From: UBA2882 sp045542735
GTDB taxonomy: Bacteria > Bacillota > Clostridia > Lachnospirales > Lachnospiraceae
Length of the DNA: 64,000 nucleotides
Direction: 5' to 3'
Assembly (NCBI GenBank): GCA_045542735.1
Contig: JAZQLQ010000008.1
Coordinates: 124,001 to 188,000 of the forward strand
The position numbers were made by a program, and so were the translations under genes. The notes under the pieces are model-generated. The model had not been told where the DNA came from. It made no database searches and saw only the letters and a program-made list of their open reading frames with translations. Of this stretch, positions 26,262-33,492 are shown one piece after another. Within the stretch, counting starts at the first letter, position 1, and each line of letters begins with the position of its first letter.

Positions 26262-27392
26262 TTACTCAGACACAATCTCTTCTTCCACTGTAAGTTCATC
26301 CATCTCTTGCATGATGTCCTCTTCTACAGGCATATCTTCCACAGGTTCCTCTTCGATAACCTCATCTTCTTCGATGATAAATTCTTCCTCTACTACCTCT
26401 TCTTCCTCGATGACAGGTTCTTCCTCTGCTATCTCTTCTTCCTCGATGATAGGTTCTTCCTCTGCTACCTCTTCTTCCTCGATGACAGCTTCTTCCTCTA
26501 CTACCTCTTCTTCCTCAATGACAGGTTCTTCCTCTATCATCTCTTCTTCCTCGATGACAGATTCTTCCTCTGCTACCTCTTCTTCCTCGATGACAGGTTC
26601 TTCCTCTACTACCTCTTCTTCAACAGCAGCTGCCTCTGCTGCCGCTGCCGCCTTCGCTGCATCTTCCGCTGCATATTCAGCCATAATCTGAGCAATAAAT
26701 TCATCAGAGAATCCGTCCTCTTCACCTTCTGTTGCGACAGGCTCTTCTGCCACAGGCTCAACATACTCTTCTGCTACAGGCTCAACCTCTGCAGTTGTTG
26801 CTGCCGCTGCCGCATCCTCTGCTTCATACTCGGCCATAATCTGGGCAATAAATTCATCAGAGAATCCGTCCTCTTCCTGTGCTTCCGGCTCGGCATTCAT
26901 AATTTCTCCGTCCGGAGAAATTTCATCTTCAATAACGAGCGGCTGTGACCAGAATTCAATAATCTGTCTTGCTTTTTTAAGAACAGCTAAAAAGACACGA
27001 TGTTCAACACCATCTCTCCAAAGATATGCCTTGGTCATACCACCAAATACATAGCGTGATAAAATACACTGCAACACTTCCATATGCATAATATCTGCTG
27101 TTTCAATCAAACGCAGTTCATCTTCATAATCATGGATGCGGTGTCTGGAATAAAAATAATGATAATTTTGTTCCATAAAAACCGTAGTACTTGCATCATT
27201 CAAAAAAGCCAGCAAGATACTGTCATATACCGGAAATGATAATGTATGATTCATCAAATCTCCATCTGTATAATTTTGTGAAACATCATTTCCACACTTC
27301 TCTTCAAACCAAGGAATGTAACGTGACAACCGGATAACATCCTCACGAAACATTGCTAAAAACTCTTCTCTACTAAATTTTTCTTTTTGCAT
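26262..27392 (-). CDS. Glu-rich repeat protein, function unknown
   Basis: This 376-residue protein has two parts. The first 155 residues form a folded, aromatic-rich domain of unknown family (starting MQKEKFSREEFLAMFREDVI). The rest is acidic low complexity. A 22-residue block beginning EDGFSDEFIAQIMAEY occurs twice, separated by an acidic spacer. Then come eight 12-residue Glu repeats of the form EEEPVIEEEEVA (residues 263-358). No signal peptide or membrane helix is seen, so it is cytoplasmic. The repeat part looks disordered. It is cotranscribed with the TetR gene. Confidence 0.8.
   Translation of the reverse strand: MQKEKFSREEFLAMFREDVIRLSRYIPWFEEKCGNDVSQNYTDGDLMNHTLSFPVYDSILLAFLNDASTTVFMEQNYHYFYSRHRIHDYEDELRLIETADIMHMEVLQCILSRYVFGGMTKAYLWRDGVEHRVFLAVLKKARQIIEFWSQPLVIEDEISPDGEIMNAEPEAQEEDGFSDEFIAQIMAEYEAEDAAAAATTAEVEPVAEEYVEPVAEEPVATEGEEDGFSDEFIAQIMAEYAAEDAAKAAAAAEAAAVEEEVVEEEPVIEEEEVAEEESVIEEEEMIEEEPVIEEEEVVEEEAVIEEEEVAEEEPIIEEEEIAEEEPVIEEEEVVEEEFIIEEDEVIEEEPVEDMPVEEDIMQEMDELTVEEEIVSE
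26319..26606 (-). repeat. Tandem 36-bp coding repeat, eight units
   Basis: Eight imperfect units of 36 bp encode EEExVIEEEEVx. The last unit is the most diverged. Such runs can change copy number by slippage, but reading frame is kept because the unit is a multiple of three. Confidence 0.85.
26680..26876 (-). repeat. Direct repeat of a 44-bp segment inside the Glu-rich gene
   Basis: Copies lie at 26680-26723 and 26833-26876, differ by one base, and are 153 bp apart (51 codons). They encode the repeated EDGFSDEFIAQIMAEY block. Confidence 0.85.
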
Positions 27393-27430
27393 ATGTAATC
27401 CCCCGACCTTCTAACTTATTCGGTTATTTG

Positions 27431-27444
27431 TGACATACATGTCA
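27431..27444. promoter_or_regulatory. Candidate TetR operator
   Basis: TGACAT-AC-ATGTCA is an inverted repeat of 6-bp arms with a 2-bp centre. It lies just downstream of an AT-rich -10-like region (TAAAAT on the minus strand) and 39 bases before the start of the Glu-rich gene, a fitting place for autorepression by the TetR protein of the same operon. Confidence 0.45.
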
Positions 27445-27491
27445 ATCACTTTTATTTTATCATATTTTCTATAAAAGTATAGTGAAAATGC

Positions 27492-27540
27492 AAAAAAATA
27501 AGCATAGAATACTTTAAATTTTGGAGCATCCTATGCTTAT
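27492..27540 (-). terminator. Terminator of the VanZ-like gene
   Basis: ATAAGCATAG pairs with CTATGCTTAT, and an inner TGC/GTA-rich helix extends it. Six T follow on the minus strand. It lies 11 bases after the VanZ-like stop codon. Confidence 0.85.
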
Positions 27541-27550
27541 ATTATCCTTA

Positions 27551-28078
27551 TTACTTTTTTGCCAACGGAGCAAAAATGGTCTTTCTGCCGATAAAACCAA
27601 CTATACGTGTGAAGATAATGCCGAGAAATGCACCACAGCTATCTACAAGCACGTCTTTTTTTGATGCAACTCTTCCTGCCACAAAAGATTGATGATATTC
27701 ATCCAGACAGGCAAAACCCACACAAAACGCTCCGGCAAAAATCACCAGCGGAAATCCTCTCATACCATATACATATAACGGAAATGCCACCGAAACCGCC
27801 AAAATAAAATATTCGGTAAAATGCGCCAATTTTCGTACATAATACTGGTACTTCTCTGCATATGCCAGGATCTGCTCATCTGTCAGATTTTTGTCCAGCA
27901 CCTCATCCGCCACTTCTACAATCACTATACTGACTTTATAACTAAGGGCAGTAGAATCCGTTCCTTCCTGTCCTGAGAAATGAAAAATCATTACCATGAC
28001 GACAATGGCCGGCAAAAAGGACAAGGGCTTTAAAAGGGTACGCAATAATGTTTTAATAAACAACCAAATATATTTCAT
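27551..28078 (-). CDS. VanZ-like family membrane protein
   Basis: This 175-residue protein has four hydrophobic segments (about residues 16-34, 91-111, 117-135 and 147-164). The VanZ signature is visible in IFHFSGQEG, in VRKLAHFTEYFILA and in DEYHQSFVAGRVASKKDV. The family is named after a glycopeptide-resistance gene but most chromosomal members have no proven role in resistance. The ATG at 28078 has AGGA six bases before it, inside the end of htpG. Function here is open. Confidence 0.87.
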   Translation of the reverse strand: MKYIWLFIKTLLRTLLKPLSFLPAIVVMVMIFHFSGQEGTDSTALSYKVSIVIVEVADEVLDKNLTDEQILAYAEKYQYYVRKLAHFTEYFILAVSVAFPLYVYGMRGFPLVIFAGAFCVGFACLDEYHQSFVAGRVASKKDVLVDSCGAFLGIIFTRIVGFIGRKTIFAPLAKK

Positions 28079-28086
28079 AGCCAATC

Positions 28087-30027
28087 CTATTTGGTCAAGA
28101 GCAACATAATCTCATTGCTTCTCGCAATAAACTTTGTCATCGCATCCGGTGATAAAGGTGCATTCTGAAGCATTGCCAGATCATATAACTGTTCGCATAT
28201 AAGTTTGGTATTCTCACCTTCCTCATGATCCATGACATAGGTAACCAGAGGATGATTTGCGTTAAGCACCAAGGTCTCGCCTTCACCGCCAAACATACCC
28301 ATATCCATACCGCTCATGGCATACATCTGCATCATGTCCTGCATACGGCGCGCCTCTTCGGAAATGGTAATCATAGAAGAAATCTTTTTGTTTTTCAACT
28401 TTTCAATCTTAACATTCAAAGTTTCCTTCTTTAATGCCTTCTTCATCATCTTAGCGATTTCTTCCGCTTTGGCATCAAACTCTTCCTGTGCTTTTTTGGA
28501 AGTGCGACTCTTGAATGTCTCCGTCAAATCCGCATCAATACGGCTAAATTTGATTCCTTCATTTTTAGCTTCTAATTGGCTGACAAAAGGTTGGTCAATC
28601 TTTTCTGTCAGATATACAGCATCCATTTTCGCCTGTTTAAACATATTGATATATTGACTCTGCTGTTTTTCATCGGTGACATAGTAAATAACTTTTTCCT
28701 TCTTTTCTTCATCTGCAACATCACCGTTTTCATCTACGATTTCTGCTTCAACAGCATCACCATTTTCATCGATTGCCTGCTCCTCATCCACATCAATAGG
28801 CTTCACTTCCAGACATTCAGGCAATGTCATATAATTGCCATCCAGATTTTTGAACAGAATATAGTCTGTCATTTTCTCACAGAACTTGTCATCCTTTAAG
28901 CAACCAAACTTGATGAAGGGACTGATATCATCCCAATATTTTTCGTATTCTTCTTTTTCTGTTTTGCACATGCCGGCAAGCTTATCTGCTACCTTTTTGC
29001 TGATATAATCAGAGATTTTCTTTACAAAACCATCATTCTGCAATGCTGATCTGGATACGTTAAGAGGTAAATCAGGACAATCAATCACACCCTTTAACAA
29101 CATTAAAAACTCAGGGATGACTTCTTTGATATTATCTGCGATAAATACCTGATTGTTATAAAGCTTAATAGTACCTTCAATGGATTCATATTCCATATTA
29201 ATCTTGGGGAAGTATAAAATACCTTTCAAGTTAAAAGGATAATCCATATTTAAATGAATCCAGAACAAGGGCTCTTTGTAATCATGGAATACTTTACGGT
29301 AAAACTCCAGATATTCTTCTTTGGTACATTCATTGGGATGTTTAGTCCAAAGAGGATGAATCTCGTTTATAAGCTCAGGCTCTGCCTCTGTATCATCTTT
29401 CTTGCTCACATAGATTTCATAAGGCATAAAAGAACAATACTTTTTGATAACTTCTTTTGCTTCATATTCGTTACAGAATTTAAAACAATCCTCATTTACA
29501 AACAAGGTAATGGTTGTACCAACTTCTGTTTTGTCACCATCTGCCATATCAAACTCTGTGCCACCGTCACACTCCCAATGTACAGGTGTAGCCTCTGCTT
29601 TATAAGAAAGAGTATCAATATGTACTGCATCCGCTACCATAAAAGCAGAATAAAAACCAAGGCCAAAATGTCCGATAATCTGATCTTCATTGGTCTTATC
29701 TTTGTATTTTTCAATAAAATCAGTTGCTCCTGAAAAGGCAATCTGATTGATATATTCTTCTACTTCATCTGCAGTCATACCAAGACCATTATCTGTAATA
29801 GTAATAGTCTTTGCTTCCGGACTGACTTCTACCTTTACTTTGGGACTAAAGCCCTCCGGCAGTTCATATTCACCCATCATATCCAATTTTTTCAATTTGG
29901 TAATGGCATCACAGCCATTGGAGATTAATTCACGATAAAAAATATCATGGTCAGAATATAACCATTTCTTGATAATCGGGAAAATATTGTCGCTGTTAAT
30001 TGATAAACTACCATGTTTGTTAGACAT
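28087..30027 (-). CDS. htpG: Molecular chaperone HtpG (Hsp90)
   Basis: This 646-residue ATP-dependent chaperone has an N-terminal GHKL ATPase domain with ELISNGCDAITKLKKL, TDNGLGMTADEVEEYI and GHFGLGFYSAFMVAD. Middle and dimerisation domains follow. An acidic insertion (about 427-450, DVDEEQAIDENGDAVEAE) is typical of gut Clostridia. The ATG at 30027 has AAGGAAAG eight bases upstream. It follows a PpiC-type lipoprotein by 36 bases and precedes the VanZ-like gene, so the three may be transcribed together. Confidence 0.95.
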   Translation of the reverse strand: MSNKHGSLSINSDNIFPIIKKWLYSDHDIFYRELISNGCDAITKLKKLDMMGEYELPEGFSPKVKVEVSPEAKTITITDNGLGMTADEVEEYINQIAFSGATDFIEKYKDKTNEDQIIGHFGLGFYSAFMVADAVHIDTLSYKAEATPVHWECDGGTEFDMADGDKTEVGTTITLFVNEDCFKFCNEYEAKEVIKKYCSFMPYEIYVSKKDDTEAEPELINEIHPLWTKHPNECTKEEYLEFYRKVFHDYKEPLFWIHLNMDYPFNLKGILYFPKINMEYESIEGTIKLYNNQVFIADNIKEVIPEFLMLLKGVIDCPDLPLNVSRSALQNDGFVKKISDYISKKVADKLAGMCKTEKEEYEKYWDDISPFIKFGCLKDDKFCEKMTDYILFKNLDGNYMTLPECLEVKPIDVDEEQAIDENGDAVEAEIVDENGDVADEEKKEKVIYYVTDEKQQSQYINMFKQAKMDAVYLTEKIDQPFVSQLEAKNEGIKFSRIDADLTETFKSRTSKKAQEEFDAKAEEIAKMMKKALKKETLNVKIEKLKNKKISSMITISEEARRMQDMMQMYAMSGMDMGMFGGEGETLVLNANHPLVTYVMDHEEGENTKLICEQLYDLAMLQNAPLSPDAMTKFIARSNEIMLLLTK

Positions 30028-30063
30028 AAAAATCACTTTCCTTTCTTTTACAATTCTTATTTT

Positions 30064-31125
30064 TTATAAAGCGTCCGATTCTACTGTAAAATATTTGTCA
30101 TAAACATCAAAAAAACTATTGGTTGTAATCTGCCCATCATGCAACATAGAAATCTCATTCCACAACGCATCATTCATCTGCTTGATTTGTTCCTTGGCAA
30201 AAATCCCATATACTTCATTAAACGCTTCTCTTTTTCTGGTGGTAATAATTTTCTCTTTGTTTAAATCCGTTTCTTCACGGTCTAAGGTACTGACACATCG
30301 GATAATATAATACCCATCTGCTCCTTTGATTACTTCACTGATTTCTCCCTCTGCCAGATTAAAAGCGCAGGTCTCTACTATAGGATCAATCATTCCTTTT
30401 CCAAAGCTGTGACTTACCGTTGGGTCGTCACTGTATTGGGATGCCATTTCATAAAAATCTGTTCCCGATTGTAACTGCTGCAATACAGTTTTAGCGGATA
30501 TTTCTACTTCTGCATTTTCTTCAAGCGAACGGAATAATATCCAATCCACAGTCACGCTTCTAGCCTCATCATCACTAATCTCCGGATTAATGTCCCGGAT
30601 AATATATGCATAGACCTTATGGGAAATCAAATATTCACGATACAATTGCGCAACCACTTCTTCCGTTATATTAAGTGCGGCTATTTCAGTAGGATTCAGA
30701 GAAGCATAATATTCCTTTGCTGCTTGTAATATCAAATTTTCCTCTTCCGGAGTGAGTACAACTTGATATTCCTCTGCAAGCAGATTCAAAACCTTAACCT
30801 GAGCAATACGCTCTGCCACGTTTTCCTTTACACGCTCTTCCATTGCAAGGCCATTGCCGGAGACACCCCAGATCTCTTTTCCATAAACAGCTTCATAATG
30901 ATTTTGCATATTTGTCAGGTATACCATGTATTCTGTTGTATTACATGAGCTTTTGCCAATCCGGAAAACCTCATCTTTTTCAAAGCCTGTTGTCAGTACA
31001 ATCTGTGTAACATCCTCACCGGAATCCGTGATAGTTTCATCATTGCCACATGCTGTTAAAATCATCATGCCAATAAACAGGATGCCACATATCATACTTT
31101 GCTTTATATTTATTTTTTTATTCAT
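30064..31125 (-). CDS. PpiC/parvulin-type peptidyl-prolyl isomerase lipoprotein
   Basis: This 353-residue protein begins with a lipoprotein signal peptide (lipobox LTAC), so it is anchored outside the cytoplasm. A SurA/PrsA-like chaperone domain comes first. A parvulin domain at about 205-300 follows, marked by LQSGTDFYEMASQYSDDPTV, SFGKGMIDP, FNLAEGEISEVIK and GADGYYIIRC. It likely helps secreted proteins fold. AAGGA lies about nine bases before the ATG at 31125. It is read behind tRNA-Trp. Confidence 0.9.
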   Translation of the reverse strand: MNKKINIKQSMICGILFIGMMILTACGNDETITDSGEDVTQIVLTTGFEKDEVFRIGKSSCNTTEYMVYLTNMQNHYEAVYGKEIWGVSGNGLAMEERVKENVAERIAQVKVLNLLAEEYQVVLTPEEENLILQAAKEYYASLNPTEIAALNITEEVVAQLYREYLISHKVYAYIIRDINPEISDDEARSVTVDWILFRSLEENAEVEISAKTVLQQLQSGTDFYEMASQYSDDPTVSHSFGKGMIDPIVETCAFNLAEGEISEVIKGADGYYIIRCVSTLDREETDLNKEKIITTRKREAFNEVYGIFAKEQIKQMNDALWNEISMLHDGQITTNSFFDVYDKYFTVESDAL

Positions 31126-31165
31126 CAATCAAAATCCTTTTGCATTCTATCAACTGCATCAATAT

Positions 31166-31198
31166 ATAAAAAGAACCAGCGGCCATAAGCTACTGGTT
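31166..31198 (-). terminator. Terminator of tRNA-Trp
   Basis: AACCAG pairs with CTGGTT around an inner partial helix (GTAGC/GCCGC with one mismatch). On the minus strand CTTTTTATATATT follows. Confidence 0.75.
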
Positions 31199-31206
31199 TT
31201 CTTTAG

Positions 31207-31277
31207 CAGAGGAAGAGGGAATCGAACCCCCGTTAACGGTTTTGGAGACCGCCGCACTACCGCTGTACTATTCCTCT
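31207..31277 (-). tRNA. tRNA-Trp (anticodon CCA)
   Basis: Acceptor stem AGAGGAA/TTCCTCT with discriminator G, D-arm AGTACAGCGGTAGTGC, anticodon loop CTCCAAA and T-loop TTCGATT fit a bacterial tRNA-Trp. CCA is not encoded. A promoter and terminator flank it. Confidence 0.95.
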
Positions 31278-31308
31278 ATATATTCAGTTTATTTAACCGC
31301 CGAAGTTG

Positions 31309-31338
31309 ATTATAGCACAGACCCCTTGGACATTGCAA
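31309..31338 (-). promoter_or_regulatory. Promoter of tRNA-Trp
   Basis: The -35 is TTGCAA (31333-31338), the spacer is 18 bp and the -10 is TATAAT (31309-31314), with TGC just upstream as extended -10. Confidence 0.8.
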
Positions 31339-31380
31339 GCCCTAAAATTATTTTTCTGAAATCACGATATTGACTCTTTT

Positions 31381-31490
31381 ATACAAACAAATGAGCCGAG
31401 AGTAAAACTCTCGGCCCACCTGTTTGTGTAAAAGGGGAATTCTTCCGGAATTGCTAATTAGCAAGCTCAACTCTCGTTGAACTATTGTCA
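31381..31490 (-). ncRNA. Candidate structured RNA between radA and tRNA-Trp
   Basis: The 341 bases between tRNA-Trp and radA hold no ORF but several stems. Reading the minus strand: TTCAAC-GAGA-GTTGAG, then GCTAATTAGC, then AATTC-CGGAA-GAATT, then a strong hairpin GCCGAGAGT/ACTCTCGGC within an outer ACAAACA/TGTTTGT helix. A TATAAT (31491-31496) stands just upstream. The last hairpin could end the RNA, although only TCATTTGTTTGT follows. I do not match it to a named RNA family. Confidence 0.5.
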
Positions 31491-31618
31491 TTATATCTGT
31501 TTTTTCTCCCTTTTTCTACAAATATATTGCTCTTGTATGAAACTATATTGATTTATACATCGACAAAATAAGACAATTATCCCGTGTTTTTTACAATTAT
31601 TTTAACTTAATTGCCCAT

Positions 31619-32992
31619 TTAAATAGAAATCAGCTCAATTGCTTCCCTTATATTTTTAACTGCATGGATATGAATCCCTTTCACATCTTCTACCTGTTTT
31701 GCATTGGCATAGGGAATAACACAAGATGTAAAGCCAAGTTTTTGAGCTTCCATGACACGTTGCTTTGCCATTGCAACACCTCTCACTTCGCCACTCAAGC
31801 CCACTTCACCAAATACCAGCATATCATCAGGAATCGGTTTATTCCGATAACTGGAAACCAACGCCATCACAACAGCAAGGTCTGTAGCCGGTTCAAAAAT
31901 ACGCATACCTCCGGCAAAATTCACATAAGCATCTTCTTTTCCCAAGGGCATACGCATCCGTTTCTCAATCACGGCAATCAGTAGATTCATGCGGTTAAAA
32001 TCGCAACCCGTTGCCTGTCTTCTGGGAATCTGGAAATTGGTATCACACACCAGTGCCTGGACCTCCAAAAGCATAGGACGGCTTCCTTCCATGCAACAAG
32101 CTACCACCGAGCCACTTGCTCCTTCCGGCTTTCCACTAATCAAAAACTCTGATGGATTTTTCACTTCTACCAGTCCGGTCTCTCCCATCTCAAAGACACC
32201 GATTTCATTGGTGGAACCGAACCGATTCTTTACACCACGTAAAATCCGATAAATATCCTGCTTATCACCCTCAAAGTACAAGACTGTATCAACCATATGC
32301 TCAAGCACTCTTGGGCCTGCTACCGTACCTTCTTTTGTTACATGCCCTACAATCAGAATTGCCACGTTCTCCGTCTTGGCAAGCTGCATCAATACACCTG
32401 TGGATTCCCGCACTTGAGAGACACTTCCGGGTGCAGCTTGTACTTCATCATTGTACATCGTCTGAATCGAATCAATAACCACCACTTCCGGTCTATGATT
32501 CCTGACAATATCGGCAACGGTATTTAAATTTACTTCTGTCAACAATTTAAACCGTTCATGAAAATCACCGATACGATCCGCACGCATCTTAATTTGCGTC
32601 AGGGACTCTTCTCCCGATATATATAGCACTTCTTTGCCTGCATCTGACAGATTCTTGCACACTTGTAAGAGCAAGGTAGACTTACCGATACCCGGATCTC
32701 CTCCCACTAACGTAAGGGAGCCGGGGACAATACCGCCACCCAGCACCCGATCAAACTCTTCTATATGTGTTGCAAAACGCTCTTCCTTTTCACCGGTAAT
32801 CTCTTTTAAAACAACCGGTTTCTGATTGGTAGCAGCTTTGATTTTGCCGCCACCGGATGCACCACTTTTCGTAACCCGTTCCTCCACAAAGCTATTCCAT
32901 GTGTGACACGCCGGGCACTGCCCCATCCATTTGGAAGATTCATATCCGCAGTCTTGACAAAAGAAAGCACTTGTTGCTTTACTCTTTGCCAT
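31619..32992 (-). CDS. radA: DNA repair protein RadA
   Basis: This 457-residue RecA-like helicase helps branch migration in recombination. It has the C4 zinc finger (CQDCGYESSKWMGQCPAC), Walker A GGDPGIGKSTLLLQ, Walker B VVVIDSIQTM, the RadA-specific KNRFGSTNEIG motif and a C-terminal Lon-like domain. The ATG directly follows the stop of the preceding gene (TAAATG). Its upstream partners are a small conserved protein and clpC, an order common in Clostridia. Confidence 0.95.
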   Translation of the reverse strand: MAKSKATSAFFCQDCGYESSKWMGQCPACHTWNSFVEERVTKSGASGGGKIKAATNQKPVVLKEITGEKEERFATHIEEFDRVLGGGIVPGSLTLVGGDPGIGKSTLLLQVCKNLSDAGKEVLYISGEESLTQIKMRADRIGDFHERFKLLTEVNLNTVADIVRNHRPEVVVIDSIQTMYNDEVQAAPGSVSQVRESTGVLMQLAKTENVAILIVGHVTKEGTVAGPRVLEHMVDTVLYFEGDKQDIYRILRGVKNRFGSTNEIGVFEMGETGLVEVKNPSEFLISGKPEGASGSVVACCMEGSRPMLLEVQALVCDTNFQIPRRQATGCDFNRMNLLIAVIEKRMRMPLGKEDAYVNFAGGMRIFEPATDLAVVMALVSSYRNKPIPDDMLVFGEVGLSGEVRGVAMAKQRVMEAQKLGFTSCVIPYANAKQVEDVKGIHIHAVKNIREAIELISI

Positions 32993-33406
32993 TTATGCTT
33001 CTACCACCTTTACATCTACTTCACCCATATCTGTAAGCTCTACGCTCAAATTTAATTTGCCGCCAAGTCCGGTACTTACTTTTCCCGCACTCTCTCCACC
33101 TACAAACACTTCATATTCAGTATCATCTTTTAATCCTAAGGTAATCTGTGCATCGCTGTCACCTTCTACCTTGAAAGTCATACCATCTTCTGTTTCTTGC
33201 AAGTTGTTTACACTGGTTCCCGGAACCGACTCATATAAAAACATCCCGTTTTTCTCAAGTTTTGTCATAGTCTGGAATGTTTTTACTTTATAAAGATCTC
33301 CTCCGTGGGGAAAATCTTCCACCTTCGCCTTTGCTGCCAAAGTATGGTTACCAAAGCTCACAGAACCATCTGCTTCCGAACGAAGTAACTGTTCTACTAC
33401 TGCCAT
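32993..33406 (-). CDS. Small conserved beta-rich protein, function unknown
   Basis: This 137-residue protein is predicted to be mostly beta strands, without signal peptide, cysteine or membrane helix. It starts AVVEQLLRSEADGSVSFGNH and ends in short valine-rich strands. Proteins of this kind are sometimes labelled endosialidase in Clostridial genomes, but I see no glycosidase motif to support that. GGAGG lies eight bases before the ATG. It sits between clpC and radA and touches radA directly, so it is probably a stable part of that operon. Confidence 0.75.
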   Translation of the reverse strand: MAVVEQLLRSEADGSVSFGNHTLAAKAKVEDFPHGGDLYKVKTFQTMTKLEKNGMFLYESVPGTSVNNLQETEDGMTFKVEGDSDAQITLGLKDDTEYEVFVGGESAGKVSTGLGGKLNLSVELTDMGEVDVKVVEA

Positions 33407-33492
33407 TGTTATATCCTCCTGTTAATTGGTATATCTGAATTCACGTCCAAATCTTACATTCAGTATACCTTATTTTTATCCTTCGGTAAATA

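Noticed and set aside
26319..26606. CRISPR array
   Set aside because: The 36-bp units are contiguous without spacers, diverge gradually and keep an open reading frame, so this is a coding repeat.
26215..26948. Two plus-strand ORFs rich in Ser or in Phe/Leu-Asp repeats
   Set aside because: They are antisense shadows of the Glu-rich tandem repeat; they lack ribosome binding sites and the minus frame encodes a coherent protein with a folded N-terminal domain.
27551..28078. Glycopeptide-resistance gene vanZ
   Set aside because: It belongs to the broad VanZ-like family only; no vanHAX or vanRS genes are nearby.
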